Assembly: GCA_031277805.1 (NCBI GenBank)
Contig: JAITLR010000009.1
Location: forward strand, 620,001-684,000
Reading direction: 5' to 3'
Origin: Comamonas sp.
GTDB taxonomy: Bacteria; Pseudomonadota; Gammaproteobacteria; Burkholderiales; Burkholderiaceae_C
Length of the DNA: 64,000 nucleotides
How positions within the stretch are numbered: position 1 is the stretch's first letter; each line of letters starts with the position of its first letter. Positions 24,856 to 33,983 of the stretch are shown piece by piece. The notes beneath the pieces were generated by a model that searched no databases, had not been told where the DNA came from, and was given only the letters and a program-made list of their open reading frames with translations. The translations under genes and the position numbers were made by a program.

Positions 24856-25401
24856 TCACCAGGGGCAATCGTCCAGGCGCTCGTAATCCTGCACCGCGGT
24901 GAATTCCGCAGAGGACTTCCTACCGGTGCTTTTGGGCACCACAGTCTTGCTGATCACCTGGAAGTGCGAGGCAGAAAAGCGCCTGACCTCGATCACGGAG
25001 GGAGGGGCCTTGAACAAGGATTGCTCCACCGAAGGCTTGTGGCGCGCAGGCTGTGCAGACGTCGGGCAGATGACCTGCAGCACGGCCAGCTCATCGGTAT
25101 TGGTCTGCAGCAGCCCTCGGCAGCTCATGCCGTCCTCCGGTGCCAGAAAGGTCTGCAGATCCTCAGCCACATTCTGAGACGACAGGCAGCCTTGTTCCGG
25201 CGCGGACTGCGCGCTCCCGCTCTTTGGAGCTGGCTCGGTACGCGTGCTGACCTGCCATAGTCCGGACTCTATGGACTGCAGCACCTTGAGCTGCGCCATG
25301 CCAGCGCCCTCGACGGCAGGCTGCGCCCACACTGCACCTGCGCCGCAAAGACCGGCGGCCAGAGCAGCGGAGGGAAGGAATCGGAACGGAGTGAGGTGCA
25401 T
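24856..25401 (-). CDS. Secreted DUF3617-like protein
   Basis: A 181-residue protein with a signal peptide: FRFLPSAALAAGLCGAGAVWAQ, cleavage near residue 26. The mature part begins with IESGLWQVSTRTEP, close to the pGlWe-T opening of DUF3617 periplasmic proteins. Four cysteines follow (CLSSQ, CRGLL, VICPT and DDCPW) that could form two disulfides, and the closing QVISKTVVPKSTGR...EFTAVQDYERLDDC fits that family's final strand. The assignment rests on these features and is tentative. It is 35 bp downstream of an M28 peptidase gene on the same strand and may be co-transcribed. Function unknown. Confidence 0.72.
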   Translation of the reverse strand: MHLTPFRFLPSAALAAGLCGAGAVWAQPAVEGAGMAQLKVLQSIESGLWQVSTRTEPAPKSGSAQSAPEQGCLSSQNVAEDLQTFLAPEDGMSCRGLLQTNTDELAVLQVICPTSAQPARHKPSVEQSLFKAPPSVIEVRRFSASHFQVISKTVVPKSTGRKSSAEFTAVQDYERLDDCPW

Positions 25402-25436
25402 GGCTGAAGTCTAGGCCGACGAAATCCCGAGATACG

Positions 25437-26510
25437 TCATCCAACATCCAACGCGACGGCCGCCAACATGCGCACAACCTGTGCCATGCGCTCGTAGTCG
25501 AGCCGGTCCCAGGTGTCCGTGCTCTTGTGATAGTGGGGATTGCGCATGAAAGAGGTGTCCGTGACCATGATGGCCGGATAGCCGAGCCGCCAGTAATTGA
25601 GGTGATCCGAGAAATCCACGCCATGTACAAAACGCGGAGCGTTCAGCGAATGCACGCCCAACGGCCTATCCCCAACAGCCGCAGCGCGCATCACGGACCT
25701 GGTACGGCGCATGGCGCCAAAGTTCTTGAGTTCACCGATCAGGCCAAGGAAGTTGGCCTGACTCGGATAGAACCAGCCCAACGGGGCCAGCGGATAGCGC
25801 TGACTGCCTGGCGCATCGCTGTAGTAGCCAATCATTTCCACCGACAGCATCAGGCGCACAGCACGACCACTGTCCTGCAGCGATTTGGCATGGCGATAGC
25901 TGCCCATGTCATCGGTACGAAAGTTGGGCGGCTCCTCCAGCGTGTAAAAAACCAGCTCCACCGGCTGTGTGGGCGGATTCGCCGCCAGCACACGGGCCAG
26001 CTCCAGCAGACCGGCCGCCCCGCTGGCGTTGTCATCGGCGCCCGGCGTGTGCGTCTCTGGCGTCGGCCTGGCGCCCGTCACTCTGGACTCGTCATGGCGG
26101 TGATCACGCTCCGTCAACGCACTGTCGTAATGGGCGCCCATGATCAGCAGCGGCGCTGCGCTGTCCGCAGGGCCAAAGCGGGCGCTCAGGTTTTCGTAGC
26201 CGTTCCCATCCACCTCGAAGCGCTGACGCTCTGCCGTCACACCCCACCGTGCCAGCTGGGCGACGATATAGTCTGCGGCCTTCTGCAAGGTCTGTGGCTG
26301 ATCAAAGCTGCGCCCCAGAAAATCCTCGCTCAGCACTCTCACATGGGTTTGCAGGCGCTGGGGCGAAACCTGCGGCTCGGCAAGCAAAGTCAATGAGGCA
26401 GCAGGTTTCAGTGGCTGGGCCACCGTGCAGCCGCCAATGCCAGTCGCTATCAGCAGCGCACCGAGCAAGATGGCCGACCCGTTCAGCCATGGACGGGAGA
26501 TGCGTGACAT
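25437..26510 (-). CDS. M28-family metallopeptidase, predicted lipoprotein
   Basis: A zinc aminopeptidase-like protein of 357 residues. The N-terminus after the ATG at 26510 is a lipoprotein signal (GSAILLGALLIATGIGGC), with Cys about residue 27. M28 metal and catalytic residues are visible in order: GAHYDS, TPGADDNASGAAGLLELARV, FYTLEEPPNF, MIGYYSD, and a C-terminal H in NPHYHKSTDTWDRLDY. Two upstream in-frame starts (26555 and 26591) would lengthen the leader and are less consistent with a lipoprotein. It is divergent from the ABC exporter gene. Its likely site is the periplasmic face of a membrane, cleaving N-terminal residues of peptides. Confidence 0.88.
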   Translation of the reverse strand: MSRISRPWLNGSAILLGALLIATGIGGCTVAQPLKPAASLTLLAEPQVSPQRLQTHVRVLSEDFLGRSFDQPQTLQKAADYIVAQLARWGVTAERQRFEVDGNGYENLSARFGPADSAAPLLIMGAHYDSALTERDHRHDESRVTGARPTPETHTPGADDNASGAAGLLELARVLAANPPTQPVELVFYTLEEPPNFRTDDMGSYRHAKSLQDSGRAVRLMLSVEMIGYYSDAPGSQRYPLAPLGWFYPSQANFLGLIGELKNFGAMRRTRSVMRAAAVGDRPLGVHSLNAPRFVHGVDFSDHLNYWRLGYPAIMVTDTSFMRNPHYHKSTDTWDRLDYERMAQVVRMLAAVALDVG

Positions 26511-26685
26511 GCGGGGCGATGAAGAGACAGGGCTTGGCGGTATCGGTTGCGGCATTGCGGGGAGAACTGAGGACTCAAGGGCACATTGCATAAGCGGTCA
26601 TCCACACCACTTTGCACCAACCGGCGCGGCTCCCCTACCATCGGTGCCCAAAGTGCCACAAGCATGTACCGGGAGTATTGCCATC

Positions 26686-28530
26686 GTGTTCCGATTTTTT
26701 GAAAGACAGGTTCCACCCTATCCAGCACAGGAGCCCAAGGTGCCGCCCAAAGGCTTTTTTGCCTTTATCTGGGCCTGCACCCAGGGCATGCGCGGCTGGA
26801 TCGGACTGATGACCCTGACATCCGCCCTGCTGTCCATCTATGAAGCCCTGCTGTTCGCCATCATGGGCCGCGTGGTGGACTGGCTGGGTACGGTCTCGCC
26901 CGTCAATTTCTGGGCCGAGCAGCACGCCACCATCATCGGCATTGCCGGCATTCTGCTGGGCAGCGTGCTGTTGCTGGCCTTGCACACCACCGTCATGCAC
27001 CAGGTGCTGGCCATCAACTTTCCCATGCGGCTGCGCTGGCTGTTTCACAAGCTGATGCTGGGCCAGAGCATGTCGTTCTACGCCGACGAGTTCGCCGGCC
27101 GCATCACGACCAAAATCATGCAGACCGCGCTGTCGGTGCGCGAAGTGGTCTTCATGGTGGTGGACGTGTTTGTGGGCGTGGGCGTCTACATGGTCGGCAT
27201 TCTGATCCTGGCCGCCAGCTTCGAGTGGCGGCTGATGATTCCGTTTGCCATCTGGTTTGCGGCCTATGCAGCAGCCTGTTTCTACTTTGTGCCGCGCCTG
27301 GGCAAGATCGGCAAGGAGCAGGCCGATGCGCGTTCCATGATGACGGGCCGCGTGACCGACGCATATACCAATATCGCCACCGTCAAGCTGTTTGCCCACA
27401 CGCGCCGCGAAGCCGAATACGCACGCAACGCCATGGAAGCCTTCAAGGCCACAGGTTATGCACAGATGCGTCTGGTCAGCCTGTTCGAGATCACCAACCA
27501 CCTGATGATTGCCCTGCTGCTGCTGGGCAGCGGCGGCATGGCTCTCTATCTGTGGACGCAGGGTCAGGCCAGCGCCGGTGTGGTCGCCGCCGTGATTGCC
27601 ATGGCGCTGCGCCTGATGGGCTATTCGCACTGGGTGATGTGGCAGATGACGGGCCTGTTCGAGAACGTGGGCACGATCCAGGATGGCATCACCACCCTGA
27701 CCAAGCCCCGCACCATCGTCGATGCGCCCGACGCCAAACCGCTACAGGTCACCCGGGGCGCCATTGCCTTCGAGGACGTGAGCTTCGGCTACAAGGCCGA
27801 TGGCAAAAAGGTCATGGACCACCTGAACCTCCACATCAGCCCCGGCGAGCGCATCGGCCTGATCGGCCGATCGGGTGCGGGCAAATCCACGCTGGTCAAT
27901 CTGCTGCTGCGCTTTCACGAGGTTCAGGGCGGCCGCATCACCATTGACGGCCAGGACATTCGCGGCGTGGCACAGGACAGTCTGCGCGGCGCCATCGGCA
28001 TGGTCACGCAGGACACCTCGCTGCTGCACCGTTCCATGCGCGACAACATCCTCTACGGCCGCCCCGACGCGAGCGAGGCCGAGATGCGTGCCGCCGCCGA
28101 CAAGGCCGAGGCCTCCGACTTCATCGCCACGCTGACCGACCTCAAGGGCCGCAGCGGCTACGAAGCCCAGGTCGGCGAGCGCGGTGTCAAGCTCTCTGGC
28201 GGCCAGCGCCAGCGCGTGGCCATCGCGCGTGTGATGCTCAAGGACGCGCCCATCCTGCTGCTGGACGAAGCCACCAGCGCACTGGACAGCGAGGTCGAAG
28301 CCGCCATCCAGGAAAGCCTGGACGGCCTGATGCAGGGCAAGACGGTAATCGCCATCGCTCACCGTCTCTCGACCATTGCCGCCATGGACCGCCTGATCGT
28401 GATGAACGAAGGTCATATCGTCGAAGAAGGCACACACCAGCAACTGCTGGCGCGCGGCGGCATCTACGCCAAGCTCTGGGCACACCAGAGCGGCGGCTTT
28501 CTGGCCGAGGTTTCAGACCTGCAAGAATGA
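26686..28530 (+). CDS. ABC exporter, fused permease-ATPase (MsbA/MDR-like half transporter)
   Basis: A 614-residue half-transporter. The N-half has six hydrophobic helices (from LMTLTSALLSIYEALLFAIMG to VVAAVIAMALRL). The C-half is a nucleotide-binding domain with Walker A GRSGAGKST, Q-loop VTQDTSLLHRS, signature LSGGQRQRVAIARVM, Walker B ILLLDEATSALDSE and H-loop IAHRLST. A GTG at 26686 is chosen as start: GGGAG lies 10 nt upstream and family members begin with the same FRFFER block. Earlier in-frame codons overlap the divergent peptidase gene and are not protein-like. It would work as a homodimer; the substrate is unknown. Confidence 0.92.
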   Translation: MFRFFERQVPPYPAQEPKVPPKGFFAFIWACTQGMRGWIGLMTLTSALLSIYEALLFAIMGRVVDWLGTVSPVNFWAEQHATIIGIAGILLGSVLLLALHTTVMHQVLAINFPMRLRWLFHKLMLGQSMSFYADEFAGRITTKIMQTALSVREVVFMVVDVFVGVGVYMVGILILAASFEWRLMIPFAIWFAAYAAACFYFVPRLGKIGKEQADARSMMTGRVTDAYTNIATVKLFAHTRREAEYARNAMEAFKATGYAQMRLVSLFEITNHLMIALLLLGSGGMALYLWTQGQASAGVVAAVIAMALRLMGYSHWVMWQMTGLFENVGTIQDGITTLTKPRTIVDAPDAKPLQVTRGAIAFEDVSFGYKADGKKVMDHLNLHISPGERIGLIGRSGAGKSTLVNLLLRFHEVQGGRITIDGQDIRGVAQDSLRGAIGMVTQDTSLLHRSMRDNILYGRPDASEAEMRAAADKAEASDFIATLTDLKGRSGYEAQVGERGVKLSGGQRQRVAIARVMLKDAPILLLDEATSALDSEVEAAIQESLDGLMQGKTVIAIAHRLSTIAAMDRLIVMNEGHIVEEGTHQQLLARGGIYAKLWAHQSGGFLAEVSDLQE

Positions 28531-28532
28531 TG

Positions 28533-28578
28533 AAATCGAACTCCAGCCCTTACCCTGAAAGCGCAAGCAGCTATGACT
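28533..28578. repeat. Copy of the AGCAGCTAT-family repeat overlapping a start codon
   Basis: Contains AAATCGA, CCAGCCCTTACC, AAAGCGC and AAGCAGCTAT, matching the 2444-2492 copy almost block for block. The final ATG of the repeat is the start codon of the DUF2164 gene, so the element forms that gene's leader. Confidence 0.6.
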
Positions 28579-28839
28579 ATTGAATTGAACAAGCACGCAC
28601 AACAGCAAGCCATTGCCTCCATCGAACGCTATTTCCGCGAGAACATGGACGAGCCCATTGGCAATATGCAGTCGGGCGCGCTGCTCAATTTCTTTCTCGC
28701 AGAAATCGGCCCCAGCATCTACAACAAGGCCGTGGCCGATGTGCAGGAAAACCTGCAGGCCCGGCTGCAGGAACTGGACTATGAAGTGGGCCAGGAAGAG
28801 TTTGGCTACTGGACGGCCAAGCGCGCAGGCAAACGCTGA
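28573..28839 (+). CDS. DUF2164 family protein
   Basis: An 88-residue cytosolic protein of the DUF2164 family. The conserved features are SIERYFRENMDEPIGNMQSG, then LLNFFLAEIGPSIYNKAVADVQENLQARLQELDYE, of which GN-QSG and GP-IYN are the core. No function is established. Its start codon lies within a copy of a dispersed repeat, and no good Shine-Dalgarno sequence is visible apart from GAAAG. It follows the ABC exporter by 42 bp and precedes an 87-residue hypothetical protein by 1 bp, so it may be part of one transcript with both. Confidence 0.85.
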   Translation: MTIELNKHAQQQAIASIERYFRENMDEPIGNMQSGALLNFFLAEIGPSIYNKAVADVQENLQARLQELDYEVGQEEFGYWTAKRAGKR

Positions 28840-28840
28840 C

Positions 28841-29104
28841 ATGACGCCAACGCAGCGCCTGCAGGCGGCCTTGCAGTCTGAACCGGCTGCAGCAGCAGCG
28901 CTGGCGCGCGCACTCAGAGACGAAGGCATGGCCCAGACCGCGCTCTACCGTCTGTACCAGGCAGAGCATGTACGCAGCGATCTTGCCGAGCCGCAACTCG
29001 ATGCGCTGGCCGATGCCATGGACCTGATCTGGGGCGGCGGCTGGGCCAAAAGCCATGCCTTGTTTCCTCAAGAGCTGTCGCAGGAGCGGCTGAACAAGGA
29101 ATAA
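28841..29104 (+). CDS. Hypothetical protein, 87 residues
   Basis: A short, mostly helical protein: an Ala/Arg-rich N-half (LQAALQSEPAAAAALARALRDEG) and a C-half with LADAMDLIWGGGWAKSHALFPQEL. No signal peptide or membrane segment is seen and I do not recognise the family. The start ATG lies 1 bp after the DUF2164 stop codon (TGACATG), and sbcD starts 49 bp after its stop, so it is probably translated as part of the same unit. The tight packing is the main evidence that it is real. Confidence 0.68.
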   Translation: MTPTQRLQAALQSEPAAAAALARALRDEGMAQTALYRLYQAEHVRSDLAEPQLDALADAMDLIWGGGWAKSHALFPQELSQERLNKE

Positions 29105-29153
29105 GACAGCCCATGCACCCTGCCAGCCTGCCCGGCTGGCATACCATCGCCGC

Positions 29154-30401
29154 ATGCGTCTTCTCCACACCTCCGACTGGCATCTGGGCCAGCATTTCAT
29201 GGGCCAGAGCCGCCAGGCCGAACATCAGGCGCTGATTGACTGGCTGCTGCAACAGGTGCAGGCCCATCAGGTCGATGCCGTGCTGATTGCCGGCGATGTG
29301 TTCGACACCGGCGCACCGGCCAGCTATGCACGCGAGCTGTACAACCAGCTGATTGCGCGGCTGCACCAGGCCGGTGTGGGCCTCCTGATTCTGGGCGGCA
29401 ACCATGACTCGGTCAGCGTGCTCGACGAAAGCCGCGACCTGCTGCGTCACCTGGGCACACAGGTGATTGCCTCCACCGGTGCACCGCAGCAGCATGCCGT
29501 CACCCTGCCTCTACGCGCAGGCCAGCCCGGCTGCATCGTCTGCGCCCTGCCCTTCATCCGCCCCCGCGACGTGCAGCAAAGCCAGGCCGGTCAAAGCGCG
29601 CAGGACAAGCAACTGGCCTTGCAGGCCGCCATCCAGGGCACTTATCAACAGGTGTATGAGGCGGCCCTGACTCTGCAGCAACAGCTGCAAGCCACGCTGG
29701 GCCACAAGCTGCCCATCATCGCCACCGGCCATCTGACCACCGTGGGTGCCAGCAGCAACGAGTCGGTGCGCGAGATCTATGTGGGCTCGCTCGAAGCCTT
29801 TCCCACCAACGCTTTCCCGCCTGCCGACTACATTGCGCTGGGCCATATCCACCAGCCGCAGAAGGTGGGTGGCCTGGACCATATCCGCTACAGCGGCTCG
29901 CCGATTGCGCTGGGCTTTGACGAAGCGCGTCAGACCAAGCAGGTGCTGCTGGTCGAGCTGAACGAAAACGGCCTGCAGGCAGTGGAGTCACTGCCCGTGC
30001 CGGTGTTTCAGGCACTGATCGCACTGCGCTGCACCCTGGCCGATCTGCCGGACGCTCTGAAAAAAATAGCTGCTGACGCAGACCCCAAGCGCGCAAGCTG
30101 GCTGGATATCACGATTGAAGAGGATGACTATCTGGCCGACCTTCCCGCACGCGTGCAGGCCCTGGCCGAGGGGCTGCCTGTGCAGGTGCTGCGCATCAAA
30201 CGCCAGCGCGGCAGTAGCTCACCACAGCTGCAAAGCGCAGCCATGGAGTCGCTGGACGAGCTGACGCCGCAGGACGTGTTTGCCCGCCGCCTGGCACTGG
30301 AGACGCTGGAGCCACCGCTGCAGCAGGCGCTGACCGAGCGCTATCTCGGCGTGGTCGAGTCCCTGAACCACCCCGAAGATCACCCTGAGAACGCCGTATG
30401 A
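29154..30401 (+). CDS. sbcD: Exonuclease subunit SbcD (Mre11-type nuclease)
   Basis: The nuclease subunit of the SbcCD complex, which opens DNA hairpins and processes protein-blocked ends. The 415 residues carry the metallophosphoesterase motifs in order: HTSDWHLGQ (6-14), IAGDVFDTG, GGNHDSV, an IATGHLTT histidine and ALGHIHQPQ. The C-terminal capping region includes residues encoded at 30062-30100, where the DNA resembles a dispersed intergenic repeat but remains in frame (KKIAADADPKR). The stop codon overlaps the sbcC start by 4 bp (ATGA), the classical SbcDC arrangement. No motif is missing. Confidence 0.96.
   Translation: MRLLHTSDWHLGQHFMGQSRQAEHQALIDWLLQQVQAHQVDAVLIAGDVFDTGAPASYARELYNQLIARLHQAGVGLLILGGNHDSVSVLDESRDLLRHLGTQVIASTGAPQQHAVTLPLRAGQPGCIVCALPFIRPRDVQQSQAGQSAQDKQLALQAAIQGTYQQVYEAALTLQQQLQATLGHKLPIIATGHLTTVGASSNESVREIYVGSLEAFPTNAFPPADYIALGHIHQPQKVGGLDHIRYSGSPIALGFDEARQTKQVLLVELNENGLQAVESLPVPVFQALIALRCTLADLPDALKKIAADADPKRASWLDITIEEDDYLADLPARVQALAEGLPVQVLRIKRQRGSSSPQLQSAAMESLDELTPQDVFARRLALETLEPPLQQALTERYLGVVESLNHPEDHPENAV
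30062..30100 (+). repeat. Possible repeat remnant inside sbcD
   Basis: AATAGCTGCTGACGC followed by AAGCGCGCAAG resembles the reverse complement of the AGCAGCTAT-family repeat (ATAGCTGCT-N-GCGC ... AAGCGCTAG), including an A-run before it. It is weaker than the intergenic copies and lies within the reading frame. Confidence 0.35.
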
Positions 30402-33400
30402 AAATCCTCAAGCTGCGCCTCAAAAACCTCAACTCGCTCAAGGGCGAATGGCTGATCGACTTCACCGTCAAACCCTTTGCAGGCAACAGCCTGTTCGCCA
30501 TCACCGGCCCCACGGGCGCGGGCAAATCCACGCTGCTGGATGCCATCTGCCTGGCGCTCTACCACCAGACACCGCGCCTGGCCACCATCAGCGCGGGCAG
30601 CAACGACTTGATGACCCGCCACACCGCCGACTGTCTGGCCGAGGTGGAGTTTGAAGTCAAAGGCGTGGTCTATCGCGCCTTCTGGAGCCAGCGCCGCGCC
30701 CGCGACAAGGCCAGCGGCGCGTTGCAGGCGCCCAAGGTGGAGCTGGCGCGCGTGGTCGACGGCCATATCCTCAGCAGCCAAAGTGCGGACAAGCTCAGAC
30801 AGATGGCCCAGATCACCGGCCTGGACTTTGCGCGCTTCACCAAGTCCATGCTGCTGGCCCAGGGCGGCTTTGCCGCCTTTCTGCAGGCCAGCGCCAACGA
30901 GCGCGCAGAACTATTGGAAGAGCTGACCGGAACCGACATCTACAGCCAGATTTCGCAAACCGTATTCGAGCGCGCCAAAGAGGCCAAGAATGTGCTGGAA
31001 AAACAGCAAGCCCAGGCCGACGGCATGCAGTTGCTGTCCGAGGAGGATCGCATCCAGTTGCAGGCCGAGGCTGGGCAATTGCAAGGCACGCTCTCGGAGT
31101 TGCAACAACGCCAGCAGCTGCTGCACAGCTTGCAGCGCTGGCAAGAGCAAACTACGCAGGCCGCGCAAGCCCGAACACAGGCCGAGCAAAACCAGTTGCA
31201 GGCCCAGCAAGCACTGGACGCTGCCGCACCCGATCTGCAGCGCCTGCAAGCCCACGGCCCGGCCCAGGCCATTGCGCCGCTGCACCAGCGCTGGCAGCAG
31301 ATGCACAGTGCCAGCGAGGCTGCACAAAACCAGCTGGCCGATCTGCTGGACACGCTCACGCGAGCCCGCAGTGCGCAATGGCATCTGCACCACCAAGCCA
31401 GTGCCTTGGCCACGCAGTCACACCAAAAAGAGGAGCTGCAGGCGCAGACCCTGCAAGCGCATCAGGCCGATTTGACCGAATGGCAGCAGCAACATGCAGC
31501 CCATGCCCTGCTCGGCGAACAGCTGAGTGGCTGGCGCGAACAGCTGGAGCAACGCCAGCAGCAGCATCAGCAATTGCAGCGCGCGCAAGCCGAGCTGCAA
31601 GACGCCCAGCAGCAAGCACAGGCACTGCAACAGCAAAATACCGCGCAAGCCACCGTGGTGCAACAAGCGCAGACCGTTCAGCAGCAGGCCCAAAGTGCTG
31701 CCGAGCAAGCCAATACGTCCCAACAAACACTGCTGGCCGGCCATGGTGGCAGCCTGGCCCATTTGCGCGCTCACTGGCAAGCTGACCAACAGCAGATGCA
31801 GGCCATCCAGCAGTTGCAACAGCAGGCCCGCCAACGCAACGCGCTGCATGAGCAAGAGCAGCAGTTGAGCGCCGATCTGCAGACATGCGGCGAACGCATG
31901 CAGCGGCAAGCCGCGGATCTTGTCAGCCTGCGCAGCCAGTACAAGGCGCAGAACGAAAAAGTCGCCGACAAAGAGCAGCTCCTGGCACAAGAGCGGCGCA
32001 TTCAAAGTCTGGAAGCCCACCGCCACGCGCTGCGGCCCGGCGAGGCCTGCCCTCTGTGCGGATCGCATGAACATCCCGCCATCACCGCCTATGCGGCACT
32101 TGATATATCGGCCACCGAAGCCGCGCTGCAAACCGCCAGGGCCGAGCTGGAAACGCTCAAGGAACAAGGCAGCCAGCTCAAGGCCAATCACGCGGCCAGC
32201 GAAAGCCAGCACACCAGCCTGCAAAAGCAGCTGCAGACAGGCGCCGATCACATCCAGCAATGGCAAACCCAGTGGAGCGCCTTGCGCCGGGCCTGCGCAC
32301 CCAAGCTGGCCGACGATGCCTGGATGCGGCCCGATGCATTGGCGCAGCTGCAGCAGCAAAGCAGCCACCAAACCGCCAACCTGCAGCAGGCGCTCAGCGA
32401 TGCCGAAGCAGGCGAACGCCATGCACAACAAGCCAAGGATGCCGCCCATACAGCCGCCCAAACCCTGCAGAACGCGCAACACCAGCAAGAGCGCGTGCAG
32501 CAGGCGCTGCAAGACAACACCGCCCAGCAACAGCGTCTGAACGCCGCTGTGCAGGCCCTGCAAGCCAGCACCACCGCACTGGATACCGAACTGCAAGCTA
32601 CCGTGGTGCAAGCTGGCTGGACTGTGCCCGATGCCGCGCACAGCCAGGCTTGGCTGCAGGAGCGCCAGCAGGACTGGCAGCAATGGCAGCAGCGCAGTGC
32701 CCAGCTGCAGACACTGGCCCAGCAACTGGTATTGCAGCAGCGCCAGGTGGAGCAAGCCGCGCAAGACGCCAAGCACTGGCAGCAAGGCGTGGCACAGCTG
32801 AAGGCGGTCAATATTCAGGCAACCGTCGCCCTGCCCGATACGCTGCCCGAATGCACCGCACAGCTGGAGCGCACCGTTCAGCAACTGGCCAGCCTGCAAG
32901 GTCAGAGCCGGCAGGCCGAAAGCCATCTGGCCCAGTTGCAGCAAGGCAACGAAGAGGCGCAGCAGGCATGGAGCCAAGCGCTAGCGGCCAGCCCGTTTGC
33001 CGATGCCGCCGCCTTTGCCCAGGCCCTGTTGCCTGCCGATGTGCTGCAGCGCCTGACAGAGCGCAGCCATCAGCTGCAACAGGCCTTTCAGCGCAGCCAG
33101 ACCTTGCTGACCGAGGCTGCGCAGCACCACACCCAGTTGCAGGCCCAGGCCTTGACCGATGAAACGCCAGCAGCCATCCATGCTCAACTGCAGGCCACAG
33201 AAGCCGAGCGCAGCAGCCTGAGCCAACGTCTGGGTGCCCAGCGTGCACGCCTGGATGACGATGCCGCGCGCCGCGCCGGTCAGCAGGCCTTGCAGCGGCA
33301 GATGGCAGAGCAGGCCCGCGAGAGCGATCTGTGGCAGCGGCTGGACAGCCTGATCGGCTCGGCCAAGGGCGACAAGTTCCGCAAGTTTGCGCAGGGGCTG

Positions 33401-33826
33401 ACGCTGGATCACCTGCTGCTGCTGGCCAACCGCCATCTCACGCGGCTGCACGGCCGCTATCTGCTGCAGCGCAAACCCACGGGCGAGCTGGAGCTGGACA
33501 TTGTGGATAGCTGGCAGGGCGATGTGGCGCGCGATACACGCACGCTCTCGGGCGGCGAAGCCTTTCTGGTCAGCCTGGCGCTGGCTCTGGCGCTGTCCGA
33601 TCTGGTCAGCAGCAAGACTTCCATCGACTCGCTGTTCCTCGACGAAGGCTTTGGCACGCTGGACGGCGACACGCTGGAGGTGGCGCTGGCCGCGCTCGAC
33701 GCGCTCAACGCCAGCGGCAAGATGATAGGCATCATCAGCCATGTGGAAGCGCTCAAGGAACGCATCCCGGCCCAGATCCGTGTGGAGAAAGGCAGCGGCA
33801 TCGGGTATTCAAGGCTGGTGGTGTAA
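30398..33826 (+). CDS. sbcC: Exonuclease subunit SbcC (Rad50/SMC-type ATPase)
   Basis: A 1142-residue Rad50-like ATPase partner of SbcD. The N-terminal Walker A is GPTGAGKST (37-45). Long coiled-coil arms follow on either side of a zinc hook, CPLC at 551-554. The C-terminus has signature LSGGEAFLVSLALALALSD and Walker B SLFLDEGFGTLDGD. The arms are exceptionally rich in glutamine (frequent QQQ, QLQ and QAQ), reflecting long runs of CAG/CAA codons at about 31.1-33.2 kb. Translation is coupled to sbcD by the ATGA overlap. It is the last gene of the unit; a hairpin lies 13 bp after the stop. Confidence 0.96.
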   Translation: MKILKLRLKNLNSLKGEWLIDFTVKPFAGNSLFAITGPTGAGKSTLLDAICLALYHQTPRLATISAGSNDLMTRHTADCLAEVEFEVKGVVYRAFWSQRRARDKASGALQAPKVELARVVDGHILSSQSADKLRQMAQITGLDFARFTKSMLLAQGGFAAFLQASANERAELLEELTGTDIYSQISQTVFERAKEAKNVLEKQQAQADGMQLLSEEDRIQLQAEAGQLQGTLSELQQRQQLLHSLQRWQEQTTQAAQARTQAEQNQLQAQQALDAAAPDLQRLQAHGPAQAIAPLHQRWQQMHSASEAAQNQLADLLDTLTRARSAQWHLHHQASALATQSHQKEELQAQTLQAHQADLTEWQQQHAAHALLGEQLSGWREQLEQRQQQHQQLQRAQAELQDAQQQAQALQQQNTAQATVVQQAQTVQQQAQSAAEQANTSQQTLLAGHGGSLAHLRAHWQADQQQMQAIQQLQQQARQRNALHEQEQQLSADLQTCGERMQRQAADLVSLRSQYKAQNEKVADKEQLLAQERRIQSLEAHRHALRPGEACPLCGSHEHPAITAYAALDISATEAALQTARAELETLKEQGSQLKANHAASESQHTSLQKQLQTGADHIQQWQTQWSALRRACAPKLADDAWMRPDALAQLQQQSSHQTANLQQALSDAEAGERHAQQAKDAAHTAAQTLQNAQHQQERVQQALQDNTAQQQRLNAAVQALQASTTALDTELQATVVQAGWTVPDAAHSQAWLQERQQDWQQWQQRSAQLQTLAQQLVLQQRQVEQAAQDAKHWQQGVAQLKAVNIQATVALPDTLPECTAQLERTVQQLASLQGQSRQAESHLAQLQQGNEEAQQAWSQALAASPFADAAAFAQALLPADVLQRLTERSHQLQQAFQRSQTLLTEAAQHHTQLQAQALTDETPAAIHAQLQATEAERSSLSQRLGAQRARLDDDAARRAGQQALQRQMAEQARESDLWQRLDSLIGSAKGDKFRKFAQGLTLDHLLLLANRHLTRLHGRYLLQRKPTGELELDIVDSWQGDVARDTRTLSGGEAFLVSLALALALSDLVSSKTSIDSLFLDEGFGTLDGDTLEVALAALDALNASGKMIGIISHVEALKERIPAQIRVEKGSGIGYSRLVV

Positions 33827-33830
33827 GTCG

Positions 33831-33872
33831 AAAAAAACGGCTTGCAGCGCTTGAGGGGAAAACGCTGCAAGC
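33831..33872. terminator. Hairpin after sbcC
   Basis: 10-bp stem GCTTGCAGCG/CGCTGCAAGC with a 13-nt loop. The plus-strand T-run is weak (TACGATTT), while seven A precede the stem, so the better T-run would be on the minus strand. It is probably a terminator or 3-prime stabiliser of the sbcDC transcript. Confidence 0.55.
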
Positions 33873-33983
33873 TACGATTTCTGATGCTTCGTTTCAATCG
33901 GACACCAAGGTCACCCAAACCACCGCCGGCTCAAACACCCTGTTTGCCGTACCATCCAGACCCTTGCTTGATAGGTACAAGCC

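Noticed and set aside
31418..32977. 519-codon Leu/Gln-rich minus-strand frame inside sbcC
   Set aside because: The CAG/CTG codon bias of the SbcC coiled coil creates an open antisense frame; no domain is seen and SbcC itself is complete.
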